Source: Paraspadella gotoi
Lineage: Eukaryota; Chaetognatha
Length of the DNA stretch: 64,000 bases
Reading direction: 5' to 3'
Assembly (NCBI GenBank): GCA_051294375.1
Contig: CM119266.1
Location: forward strand, 26,106,851-26,170,850
Of the stretch, positions 44,701 to 56,300 are shown piece by piece. Below the pieces are notes generated by a model. It saw nothing but the letters and a program-made list of their open reading frames with translations. It did not search any database and had not been told where the DNA came from. Position 1 is the first letter of the stretch. Each line of letters begins with the position of its first letter. The translations under genes and the position numbers were made by a program.

Positions 44701-47351
44701 GATAAACAAAGACTAGTAGATTTGCTTGCTGAAAAAGAAGAAAAGATTGAAAATCAACATTTAAAGTTCGAAAGTCAACAAGCTATTGTATTTGGATCTT
44801 TAGAAGAAGCTTCATTAAAAGTTAAGGAACAAGACATAAGTATTTCTTTGAAAGACGATAGAATAGCTTCTCTACAGGCAGATATTGGAGCCATTGAAAC
44901 CAAGTTAACTGTAAAAGAAAAAGATTTAAAAATGTTTCAAGATAAACATATTATCGAAGCTGAACAGTTACAGATACGAATTGACGCTTTGATTAATGAA
45001 ACAAAGAACTATGAGGATCAAATTAAAATTTTCAGGGCAGAAGCCACTGAAACAGAACAAGAGAAAAAAAAATTAATTGGCGAATTAAATATTGTGAAGG
45101 AAGAAATGAAAGAAAATATGAAAGAGAATGAAATACGGAAATTATCAATAAAGGTGAATTAATATCCCTAACTTTTGCTTGGCCTTTTTGGGCATGCTGC
45201 TTGTTTTACCAAGATAAACGTTAGTTTTTGTTGTCCCCTATGTTATCGAGGCTATAAGAATGGTCTTTATTTAAAAAAAAATAAATCTTAACTATTTTAT
45301 AATTTTTATATACGTAATGGACCATTTAATTAGTCTCCTTTCGTTTTCTTCATTTATTTGAAGGGAAAGTGGCTCTTAATTCTGTTTGCGGTGCGAATCT
45401 TTTCATTAACCAGATATTAATTTTTTTACTAGTTTGGCATGAAACTTGCTTTGCCCAATGCCTAAGGTCTTAAAGTTGCGCAATATTTTGAAGGAGATAG
45501 GCTTTTATTTTGATAATTCTTGTTTTTCCTTCAATTTTTTTTCCAAAAGTACATTCTAACTTATTAGTCACAGCTATAACTGTGATTGTTTTCGGTTTAT
45601 CTGTCCGTCCGTCTGTGGATATTATGTAAAGTAAATCAAAATTTTCTACACAAAAGGTTTCTTTAACTCACGGGTTTACGGAGACCTTATGAGAAAACAT
45701 TAAAGAAGAAGTCTCGATTCTCTAATAAAATCTCCAATAAGAAAGGAAAACATATTCAATAAGGATCATAATTAATTCTTTGGGATAAAACTAGTTAGCT
45801 CGGAATTAGCAAATACAGTTTGCAGGTTAGTAATTAAAGTAAGAAGTTCGTACCTGACAAGGGACTATACTTTAGTGACGCGATATAACAACTTAATAAT
45901 GCTAAGCCAAAGGGCCTCGTCATTAAATCTCCATATATCTACTCCCACGGTGCTTCATTGATTTTATTAAATTAAAAAAAAATTTCCGTAATAAGTTTGA
46001 ATTTTAAAAAAAGTAGTTTGCTGTTAGGTAATTATTTGTTAAAATTCTTTTGGAAAAAATTTGGAGTGATGAATGGAAAAATATTTTCTATTGAAAACAC
46101 TTCGCTGACTTTTTAAACTTTGTCACTTAGTGGAATTGAAAATTGTGGGTTTTTTTTTCTTGTCCTTTTTGCTTTAAATGACAACCCATTCCTACCTAAA
46201 GTGCTTTAAAAATTTGAGTAATTTTGTATAATATGTATGGTTTGCATACCTACATGATTTTTTAATTTTTTTTTATAGAACAAACTGGAGGCGGAATTAA
46301 ACAAGACCTTAGACGAGAAAAAACGATTGATGGCGGAAAACTCTGCCAAAGAAAGTGAAATTCTGCGCTTGAGGGTGAGTGTTAAGTATCTGTCGGTTGG
46401 TCTTGTTTTCCAAATTCATTGCATTTTGCGGTTGACTAATGACTATGCTTTTGCTTAATCGTTTTAAACTCGAGGCAATAAGGCGAAAACCTTTAATTTC
46501 TTAATAGTTGCAAAGCATAAATTTTTTTTATTAACTTGAGTTTCTACATCGTCTACTGTAAAAGTAAGAAAATGAATTTAAAAAAATAGAAACATTTCGA
46601 AATATGTATATGAATGGAAAATTATTTTCTTTTTTTGCCCTGCAAATTTATTATAAAATTTAACTTTTTAGAATTATTATAATCATTCTTGTGATCTCGA
46701 TAAAAGAAACTTTCGATTAAACGTATGACGACGTTGGAAGAAGGAGACAATATATATTTATTATGAATTTGGTACAACTAATATAAAAATTATCCATTGA
46801 TTTAATAAATCAGCTATCTTGCCCCTGACTTTGGACAGGCTTTGGTGGTTTAAGGCCTCCATCGCTCTTACCAGATAATGACAGTGAGAGAATATCGTCC
46901 AGGCTGTCGACTTTTAATAAGGAGAGCTGCGAGTCAGAGAGAGAGAGAGAGAGAGACGAAAACGGGGACGAAATTTCGGTCGAAGTCGTCATCGACCCTC
47001 CTCCAAAAGGGGCGTTTTCTAATTCCTGTTCTAGTCTTCCATCTTCATTTTCTTTTCTTTACAAGGAAGATGTCTTTTACCAAGTTCTTAACCCCATTCG
47101 CCATCTTGTTTTTAATGATTAATCGTATCCTCATTCAGGACGAGAATCAGCGGCTGCAAGAGGAAGGCACGAAGCTCCGGCAACGCTTCCTCACCGACAC
47201 GGTGACGAAGAGCGAGCCTCCTTCCTCCTCTCCCTCCTCGGCGACGGGGTCGTCAAGCGGCGGCGGCGGCGTCGTCGCCCAGGCCCCGCTCATCATCTAC
47301 ATCATTCTCTCCATCATAATAGGACTCGTCCTCGGCAAAGTACTTTTATAA
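41713..47351 (+). CDS. VAP: VAP (MSP-domain ER tether) with giant coiled-coil exon
   Basis: Six exons: 41713-41770, 41884-42140, 42230-42343, 42778-45153, 46279-46374 and 47139-47351. The first three encode an MSP domain close to animal VAPs ([69 protein letters not shown]), including the basic FFAT-binding face. The last two encode a short coiled coil ([32 protein letters not shown]), a Ser/Gly linker and a C-terminal membrane anchor ([20 protein letters not shown]). VAPs sit in the ER membrane and tether FFAT-containing lipid-transfer proteins at contact sites. Exon 4 adds 792 residues of uninterrupted coiled coil between these parts. With it the protein has 1037 residues; without it, 245, the normal VAP length. 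AATAAA is at 47471. Confidence 0.95.
42778..45153 (+). other. VAP exon 4: 792-codon coiled coil, probable cassette exon
   Basis: The exon is 2376 bases, begins after CTTTCAG and ends at AAG|GTGAAT. Both borders are phase 0, so it can be included or skipped without changing frame. The product is Lys/Glu/Leu/Ile/Asn-rich with heptad spacing nearly throughout and no Pro-rich breaks. Codon use is strongly AT-biased (AAA, GAA, TTA, ATT), unlike the GC-rich exons 1, 2 and 6 of the same gene. It has no stops. It could in principle be a separate gene nested in the intron, but it lacks its own start context and the splice sites fit VAP. Confidence 0.85.
45154..46278 (+). other. VAP intron after the coiled-coil exon
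   Basis: This 1.1-kb AT-rich intron shows no element I can name. The frame of exon 4 closes with TAA at 45160 just inside it, so intron retention would give a soluble VAP lacking its membrane anchor. Confidence 0.6.
46765..46885 (+). repeat. Dispersed repeat, copy in VAP intron 5
   Basis: A segment of roughly 115 bases containing AATATAAAAATTATCCATT, then CCTGACTTTGGACAGGCTTT and a CCATCxCTxTTACxAGATAA word matches 62410-62535 in the astacin gene in the same order and orientation. It is an unnamed dispersed element. Confidence 0.6.
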
Positions 47352-47470
47352 TTTCTTCCTCGCCCGGAAGAGCGGGGGGCGGGAGGGGGAAAGTGTGTTT
47401 GAAGGAGTGATAGAGAGAGAGTGTGACTCTGTTTTTGGAGTGACCCCCCTATAGAATATGCACTTGTATA

Positions 47471-47476
47471 AATAAA
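47471..47476 (+). terminator. Polyadenylation signal (VAP)
   Basis: AATAAA, overlapping a second AATAAAA, lies 120 bases after the VAP stop codon. Confidence 0.6.
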
Positions 47477-47499
47477 ATAAAATATCGAAATACGCGTGT

Positions 47500-49600
47500 T
47501 TAACTTAATTGTGGCACCCACACGATATTGAATGAGATGAGCTACGAAATTGAACCCATTCGACCCTTAAAACCAATGTACAGTGTTTTCTCCTGTTGCG
47601 GCAAGTTTTATTGGCTTCTTTTTTTTATATTTAAGACATTAATTGTTTTAGCGGGTCTGTGTTTATGTATGATAGTGTCGTATTGTTTTTAGTCTACTTT
47701 AAAAAAAAATTGTGAGGATGCGGGACCGAAAACATTCGGTAAGAATTACAAGAATCGACCTTCTTTCCCTGCCATAGTATCTCTAGAAATTGTGGTCTTT
47801 GTCTCTGACTACGGCACGCTCAGAAATCAGATCAAATTAAGGCGCGTGACGCGGTCTTAACCGAATATGCTATGCTAGATGTATCAAAATCATAGCTTTG
47901 CTTTTTTTTCAAATGTCGGTGATGTCACTTATAAATAAAGCAATCAGTTCTTCCTATACTTTTTATTAGCAATTAATTTTTTTAAACACTTTACTGTATC
48001 TTTATTCGTTTTCGTCGTGAAGAAATCGATTCTTTTTTTTTTCGCATGATGCTGACTACGGAGCAATCAAACTCAAAGAGACGCTTATTATTTATTCCTA
48101 ATACATTATTTTTTCAGATAGTTGTGCTTTCAGTTTTTATTTCGCTTCGTTAAACTGAGCAACTTTAGAATTTCAACAAACAAAAACCTGTAGGTAAACG
48201 TAAAATCGTTGAGTACATAGCATTAGCAATTATTTTTACGCCGTCACTTTTGTCGATATTTATCCGTAATACGCGAATAATCTTATCAATAGTGTTTTTG
48301 CATAAAAAAAAATTTCGACGATCACCGCAACTCGCTCAAAACGATTTGATGAAAAACCCTACCTTTGTTACGTATGTCTTGCCGCCCAGAAAGAATAGTC
48401 CGTTGCCTTTATTTTTTTTTCGGCTTTCGTTTTCTTCACGGATTTCTCCTTCGCCCCTCCCCCCCCTCTTTGAAATCCACCAACCATCCTATCGCAACTA
48501 ATTTTTTGTTGAAATTCGAAACCATCCCGCTTCCTGGATTCTAATGTTTGTATACGAAACAAGGTGTTTAGGTGAAATTCACATTTTTTTTCCTGTCAAA
48601 CATGAATATAAGTTACCGTCTTAAATCTAAAATTAGTTTACCGGATTTCTGATTAGAATCGTCTTCTTCACTTCGAGAAAACCGTTTGTCACTTTGTTTC
48701 AACGTAACTTTATTTTAAACTTTAATTTTACTCAGTCATCATCACGTCGTAAATAGTAGTACTCTTTTTATTTTCTTTTCCAAGATACAGCTGGGATTCT
48801 CGATTGTTTTAAAATGACGATATTGTTCTCTCTTCAACTCTAGAAGGCCGTCTCTACGTTACGAAGTGGTTCTTCATTTTGCTTTCACCCTAAATTAAAG
48901 AGGATGACTAATATAATCCGGAAATATTCCAGAAACTGTGGTGGATGACTCCTCACCTTTTCCTCCGTAAAGATTCTATTCAAAAAGCCGCGCTGGCCGA
49001 ATTCCGCCGCCGCTGCTCTGCCGCCCTTATTTTCACATCTTCGCCGCGGCCTTTCGACGACGGAAAAATTAGGCTCGAGAATTCCTGTTCTCTTTTTAAA
49101 AAGAACTTCGCGTATTTGTCGCAAAACTGGTTTTCTTTGGCTTTGACTTTGCCGACATAGTGAAATTCGAGGACTGTTTCTCGGCCGCTTCTGCATCGGG
49201 TTTCGCCCTTTCCAAAGAATATCTTCTCAGGAGCTGGACTGCCCGCAGGATTCCCGGTCCGGGCAGCAGCCGATCCAGCGTTCCGTCACCGTCTTTTCGC
49301 CGGCATTTCCCAGCACGGATCTAGGATCACTATTTCTCTCTCGCAGAGATCGACTGAAAAAGGATACGGACAACTGTTTGGGCTCGACGATAAAGTGCAC
49401 CCGGTGATGGTTAATTATTAAGTATTGCGTCATGAAGACTAGTTGCTGAGTTTGTTAAAATGTACAATTCCGTACTCTGTACGTAATCAATAACTTTAGT
49501 GACCCTTGTCAGACGTTACAAAGAACTAGTATTTGTATCAATAAGCAATTTTATATTATCTACAAAAATAAATCGCGTATATAAACAAAAGATGGGTTAA
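47500..49600. other. VAP-AIP1 intergenic region with GC-richer island
   Basis: Mostly AT-rich. The stretch 48920-49420 is clearly GC-richer and has several overlapping frames on both strands (for example 48945-49160 plus, 48885-49196 and 49227-49433 minus). One minus frame over about 49245-48990 reads like protein (EKIFFGKGETRCRSG, KYAKFFLKREQEFSSLI), but it has no recognisable family, start or splice partner. It could be an unmodelled exon of a minus-strand gene, or the CpG-rich promoter of AIP1. Confidence 0.4.
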
Positions 49601-49609
49601 TTTTACTTA

Positions 49610-49775
49610 CGCTGACCGGGGTTAGGGGGGTTTAGGGTAAGGGGTTGAAAGGTAATTAGGGTTAAGAGGGTTTAGAATTAGGTAATAATTTTTTACAATT
49701 TTTTTAATGAAGTATTTTAAGTGGTTTTTCAAAAGACCCCAAAACCTCGGTCGGCGAAAGAAAAATTATTCATAT
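49610..49775 (+). repeat. Partial copy of the TTAGGG-like repeat before AIP1
   Basis: GGTTAGGGGGGTTTAGGGTAAGG-type sequence (49620-49680) is followed by AAAGACCCCAAAACCTCGGTCGGCGAAAG words. They match the core and right half-hairpin of the repeat at 20860-21055, though without the left hairpin arm. It ends only about 45 bases before the AIP1 start codon, so it is probably part of the AIP1 leader or core promoter. Confidence 0.6.
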
Positions 49776-49820
49776 TTTTTAATTTAAAAAACTTTTCACA
49801 CTCAAGTCGGAGAAAGAAAA

Positions 49821-52800
49821 ATGTCGTACACCAACGTTCGTACGTTCGCCACATTGCCCAGAACGACGAGAGGTCAGCATATAATTCTGGGTGGCGACCC
49901 CAAAGGAAACAACTTTTTGTACTGCAGCAATAAAAGCGTGATCATCAGGGACATCGCGGATCCCGCCAAAGTCGACATTTACTCGGAGCACTCGGTCGCC
50001 ACGCAAGTCGCTAAATATTCGCCTTCCGGGTTCTACATTGCCTCCGGAGGTCAGTGTTAGCTTTGTTCATTTTGTTTTTCTCAAACAGAGACGAGATAGA
50101 TGAAGGGGGCCTTCTTTAGTAGGGGTAGCCCACTCAATGGGGTGAGTCAAAAATTTAGAGTGAGTACGTGCTCAAACAAAATTTATACATTTTTAAGTAT
50201 TCTTTCAATGGACAAAAATTTTTTATGGCTCTATAATCTATACCCTAGTAATTATTTTTTATAGATAGGAAAGACAAAAAAATTTTTAAAAAGTTTTAAA
50301 TTTTAAAACCAGATTCAGATTCTCTTAAAAAGTTGTCTACACAAAGTATAATTCTTTTTTAAATATTTTTATGATAAATGAGTTTAAAATATAAAAAAAC
50401 TGTAAAAAATCATCATTATCTTTCGATGATTTTCAGTTTTTTTTATATTTTCATTTAAAAATTGCAAGAATAGTTTAAATTTATAATTATATTTCTTGTT
50501 TAATCCATCAAAAAATTTTGTCTTTATAGTAATTTAATAATTTTAAATAGGCTATAACCCTCAGAAGAAAGCATTTTTAACAAAAAATATTTTACTACCA
50601 TAATCTATGCTCATGATAGATTATTTTAACGCTGTATTTATTAGCATTTAAATTTCATTGTCTATGGCTAACTTTAGAAAACATAATCCACAGGGGAGAT
50701 AAGAAAAGAAAAGGGAATTGTCAAAATGAAGCTGCGACATTTTCATCTTTCAGTTTTTCATTTCTACCTAATCAAAATGGAGCGTTACACTTACAACAAT
50801 GATATCACACACAAAACTTCACACACAAAAGATCTTCAATTTTTTTAAATTGTATATTTTATTAGTTACGCCAGGAGTACTCGCGGAGCAACTCTAAAAG
50901 TCACTTTTTGGTTGGTCCGTCGGTATGTCCGTCTGTCGGTCTATCCCACTTACGTTAAAAATGAATATAATTTGCTTATAGTTGGTTGCTCATTTGTTAA
51001 AACAGAAAAAAAAATCTAAAGGACTTTTAGCGCCGCCTTCAGGAATTCTTAAAACTATAAAGAATAAAAGATGGAATTTTGATGAGGTGCTTGTCATAAA
51101 TACACAGGTAAAAATTTTTTTAATCATGTCATATCATGTGATCAAAGGGATATACATGTGAAAATATTCACTGCGGCGCAACACTTTAGAATTATCGTTC
51201 TTGTTAAAATAAAATCAATTGAATGATTTCTATTTTATACATTATAATGTTATAATGTTATAAGGACCAAAATTTTAAAATTTTAATACTTGTATCCTTT
51301 ATTTGAACTTCAAAAAAATATCCTCTTCCTCCCTACTACAGCCTCCGTGAAATAGACTTATACTTAATTTCCAATCACCTACATATATTAGCTAAATCTA
51401 ATTTTCGATTATCTGAATTTTTTATATGAAACTTAAAATTTATATTTCTTTGGTTTTTATGAAATTGGTACATTATTATTATATTATTACATTATTATTA
51501 TATTATCTTCTCTTTTTTTCACCAGTATGACAGTTAAGTTAATTAAATTATTTAAACAGTCAACACTTGAATTTCATCTTTGTTAATGTTCGTAAACAAA
51601 TTTTTACACAATTTCTGACTTATATGTCGTTCGTTAATTACTATTACTCTTGCCTCCCCCCCTCGGAATCATCATTAAATCCCCCTCCTCTATCCTTGCC
51701 TTTTTCATCATCAAACGCGTCATCGTTTAGTCGTCTCTCCCTCTCTCTCTTTCTCTCACTCCGTCCTTCCATGGCACCATCATCATCATCAACGTCGTCG
51801 TCGTTCGCTTCTCTATCCCTCTCTCGTTCTCCGTCGCGCTATCATCAGGATGATCGTTCCCTTCGGTCTTTGTCGTCGTCTTCGTCGTCGTCTATTCAGG
51901 CCCCGTGGTCGTCATTGTCGTCGTCGTCGTCGTCACCGTCACCGTGATTCTCTATAATGGCGTGACGGCGAGTCGATGCCATCGGTTGAAACGAGAAAGG
52001 CCGAGCGACTTCGCGGAACCGTCGTCGTCATCCTAATGACGTCTTCCCCTCATAAATGGTTCATTCAAATGAGGAATTTTTTTCTCTCTCTCCCCATCGC
52101 TCGTTCGCTCTCTCTCTCTCGCGCGCAGATGGCCGCCATTGTGACGGAGTCGCGTCACGCGCCCTCTTTTCGCACTCGTATTTGTTTTCTTATTTTTTAA
52201 TTTTGTTTAAAAAATCATTACATTAAGACTCGAACAAGTTTTATAACCTATTTTCATTAAAACTTTTTATCGTGGTATTTGAGAATTAGAGCTATTTTTT
52301 TAACGTCTTAAATTAAAAATACGTACACAAAAAATAATCGATTATCTCGTATATCTAAACAGATGCCTCGGGCAAGCTTCGAATCTGGGACACGGTCAAC
52401 GCAGAGCACATCCTCAAAGCGGAATACCCTTGCATCGGGGGAGCGATCAAGGACATCTCTTGGTCGGCCGATTCCACGAAGATCGTCGTCGGCGGCGAAG
52501 GCAGAGATACCTTCAGTAAGTTAACGAGCGTCGACGAATCTTTAATTTCGGTGATCGAGATCGACGAATCTTAAGTCATCCTCTCGTCTTCGTTTCGAAA
52601 AACAGCGCGGGTCATGAACATGGACACAGGAACTTCGGTCGGTGAAATCTGCGGACACAGTAAAATGGTCAACGCCGTCGCCTACAGGTGACTTTACGAA
52701 CCTTTTTACCTTCGTATCATTTATTAATTATACTTTTTTGCCTTCTTATTATCTCAAGGCCGACGCGACCTTTTCGAATTGCGACCGCCTCCGAAGATTG

Positions 52801-53332
52801 TTCAGTGGGGTTCTTCGAAGGACCTCCCTTCAAATTTAAGCACACCAATCAGGACCATACCAGATTCGCGACTGCCGTCCAGGTATTCTTTTCTGTATTT
52901 TTATCGTCGCAATCGCTAAGCGTTTGCGACGATATTGTAACGCCTTTGCGCATAAGTTCCAAATTATAGATCGCCTTTTTTATGATTAAATTTGGGTGTA
53001 TGAAGCTGAAAATTTGTATAAAGCTTCTCATCATCGATGTGCTTAAAATTGAGTCTGGACAGTTATTAAATATGTTTTGTTTACGTTTTATCAAAACAAA
53101 CAAATTTTCTCTTTTATTTTCATATTTCTTTCTCTCTCTCTTTTCTCTTTTAATTACATATCTCTCTCCCTCTCTCTTTTCCCTCGTCACTGATTCATAA
53201 TCATAGGGAAAAAACGCTGGCTCTGCTGCTTCTGCTGCTGCCTTTCAATTTTTTTCTCTGCAGCTGGCTCTGCAGGGGCTCTTTCTTTTTCACTTTTCTC
53301 CTGCTGCTTCTGATGCTGTCTTTTGATTTCTT

Positions 53333-53394
<62 letters not shown>

Positions 53395-56300
53395 TAATTT
53401 TTTCCTTTTAAAAACTTTTATCGCCATTTATTCCAAAATTTACATCAGATATTTTCGTGGATTTTTTTTTAAATATTCTAAATATCAATCAGAATAATTT
53501 TTTTTTCAATATATATTTACTTTATTATTTTATTTTACTTTACTTCATTTTACTTCACTTTAGTCTTTACTTCACTTCGTCAGTCTGATTCAAGTTTCAT
53601 TTTGTCTTTTGTCTGGGAATGCTTACAGTGTTTAGAGAGGTCGCATTCGATCAAACTGCTCGCTTATGCGGGCTAAAAGTAAAACAAAGGTCCGGGGTTC
53701 TAGCCCGGTGGCCGCCTAGAAGTTAAGAGGGACGGGGCGCTTAACCCGCCTGTAACAGCCTGATCCGAAGCTCAGGGACTGCTTATATTGAACGGTTCTG
53801 TCATTAATACTTATAAATAATCACTGTCTCTTCAGTACCTTCAATAATGTCTCTCCAGACTTAGCACTTGCTAAAAATTAAACTCGAAAATAAGTTATTT
53901 TACTGTTTTATATTTATTCTTTTTTTTTCTCAGGGGCTGCGTCTGCTGATCAGTTTATTTGACAATGAAAATTCCTTACTATTCTTTCTTTCCTTTCTAT
54001 TCTTTCTTTCCTTTCTATTCTTTCTTTCCTTTCTATTCTTTCTTTCCTTTCTATTCTTTCTTTCCTTTCTATTCTTTCTTTCCTTTCTATTCTTTCTTTC
54101 CTTTCTATTCTTTATTTATATTTATTCTTTTCTTTTTCTTTCTGTTTATAAATTAATTTTCTTTTATCGTCGCAAAATTTGCTGTGATTTGGTACATAAG
54201 TGATGTCGTCGTCGGCGTTATCTTTGATGATTAAATTTGGATGTATGAAGCTAAAAATTTATATACAGCTTCTTATCATCAATATCCTTAAAATTGGGTC
54301 AGGATGGTTATTAAATATGTTTCGTTTACGTTTTATCAAAACAAACAAATATCCGACAAAGTAAATTTTAGAGCCGGAATCTGCTGTAAGCAGATCCGGC
54401 TAAAAATATTTTTGCCATACCGTATTTGCGTTATGCCAAATTTCCAAATCTCTCCCAGTACTCTCCCGATGGGTCAGTCTTCGCATCTGCCAGCATGGAC
54501 GGTTCCATCCACCTTTTCGATGGCAAAACCGGCGAGAAGTTAGGCGTCTTCGGCGAGAAGGAGGGAGGTCGGGCTCACAAGGGAGGAGTCTACGGCCTCT
54601 ATTTCAACGACGCCGGAACTCATCTCCTCAGCGGTCCGTCATCCTTTTCTTTTTAACGTTTGTAATGCATAATTTACTCTTGTCTACATAACAAGTACAT
54701 ATGTACATATTCTTGTCTTTCAGCCTCCGGAGATAAAACTTGCAAAATATGGCTTCTCGAAAACCGAACCTTAGAGACGGATTTTCCCATGGGTTCCCGC
54801 TTGGATGACATGCAAGTCGGCTGCTTGTGGAAAGGTCGTCTCTCGGAATATATTTATATTTGTTAGTAATAATGAAATTAATTGATAAATATTGATGTTT
54901 AAAAACTCCAGGAAATTATCTCATCAGCGTTTCTTTGAGCGGTAATATTAACTACTTGGATCGAGAAAATCCGTCGACTCCCTCGAGGGTTGTAACTGGT
55001 CACAACAAACCCGTCACCGCTCTCACTCGTAAGCATCAGAAATTGGCTAAATGAGTTTCGCTTTTCGATGCATTGTTTTGTTGTCAACGCGCTTAACTTC
55101 AGTCGCGGGCGGGCGTCTATTTTCCGGCTCCTCGGATGGGCGCATCGTCCACTGGGACCCGGAGTCCGGCGCCAACGACGTCGTGGTCGGCGACGGGTTC
55201 GAGGCCAAGGACCACATCAATCAGATTCAAGGCCTCGTGCCCAAGTGCGATGCGGAGGTCTGCTCCATCGGGCTCGACGACGAGCTTAAAGTCATTGACG
55301 TCAAAAGTGAGTCCGGGAAGCCATAGCAACTTTGGATTTTTGGTAAACCCTTTTCATTTACTCAGAAATGCAATTCATCTCCTCGCAAAAGATGCCGTCT
55401 CAACCTCGTGGTCTCGACGTCAGCGTCGACGGAGCCGTCATAGCCGTCGCCTGTTGCAGACACGTAAGTCCTTTTTGTATGTGCGCATTACAGTTTGCAT
55501 TGTTTATTATATATTTACATATATTTATTTGATAAGAAATAGAAGCGGCTTCTCGATAAATCGTTTATTTTTGTCTCCACAGATCCTGGTGATTTTGGAC
55601 GGAAAAGTGACGACGGAAATGCCCTTCGACGCGACGCCCTCCTGCGTCTCCATCAACCCCACCGCCACGGAGATCGCCGTCGGGGCCGACTCCTTGGTTT
55701 ACGTCTTCAGTCTTGCAGGAGACGGATCCATCCAAGAGAAAAGGGTAAGGCCTCGGGGAGCAAAGTTGACTTTTAATCTTCTTTCGCTCTCATTTAATCC
55801 TCTCCTCCGCCGCCACAGACAATCGGCCACCAACCGCCGGCGGCGGTGACAGCGATCGGCTATTCCCCTAACGGCGAGTATCTCGCCGCCGCCGACCTCA
55901 ACCGCAAGGTCCGCCTCTACGAACTCGCCGAAGGATACAAAAACGTCGTGGGGGAGTCTTGGTCGGCGCACACGGCGAAGATTAATTGCCTCGCCTGGTG
56001 TCCCGACTCAGTAAAATTAGGTGAGTTGATCCAGTTTGTTAGTTCTCGGAAAGAAAAAAAATATATTAATCTAATATGGAAGACGTTTTAGGTCAGGTGG
56101 TCTGGTTGTTTAGCAACCGATCTTGTTTTTTCTCCCTTGGCACTGAGGCCGACTTATAACTTACTATTGTTTTTCTTAAATTTAGCCACTGGAAGCATCG
56201 ACACTAACGTCGTGATATGGAATACGGAAGACAAGACGAAAAATATCAAGGTGATCTACGTTTTTATGCATTGAACGTTATAATAGCCTTTACTGATTTA

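Noticed and set aside
48885-49433. Cytochrome c oxidase subunit-like minus-strand gene
   Set aside because: A faint WIGC/TRCRSG resemblance needs a frame change without a credible intron, and the rest does not align; I left it as an unassigned island.
51567-51947. Ser-rich frame in AIP1 intron 1
   Set aside because: It is driven by TCN and CGTCGT simple repeats; no splice or family support.
53634-53722. Functional tRNA gene
   Set aside because: Only the T-arm/B-box part is convincing. No acceptor stem, D-arm or anticodon arm can be folded by eye, so I list it as tRNA-like repeat only.
53868-54203. Hydrophobic Phe/Leu/Ser repeat protein that looks like membrane segments
   Set aside because: It is produced by the 18-bp pyrimidine tandem repeat inside an AIP1 intron.
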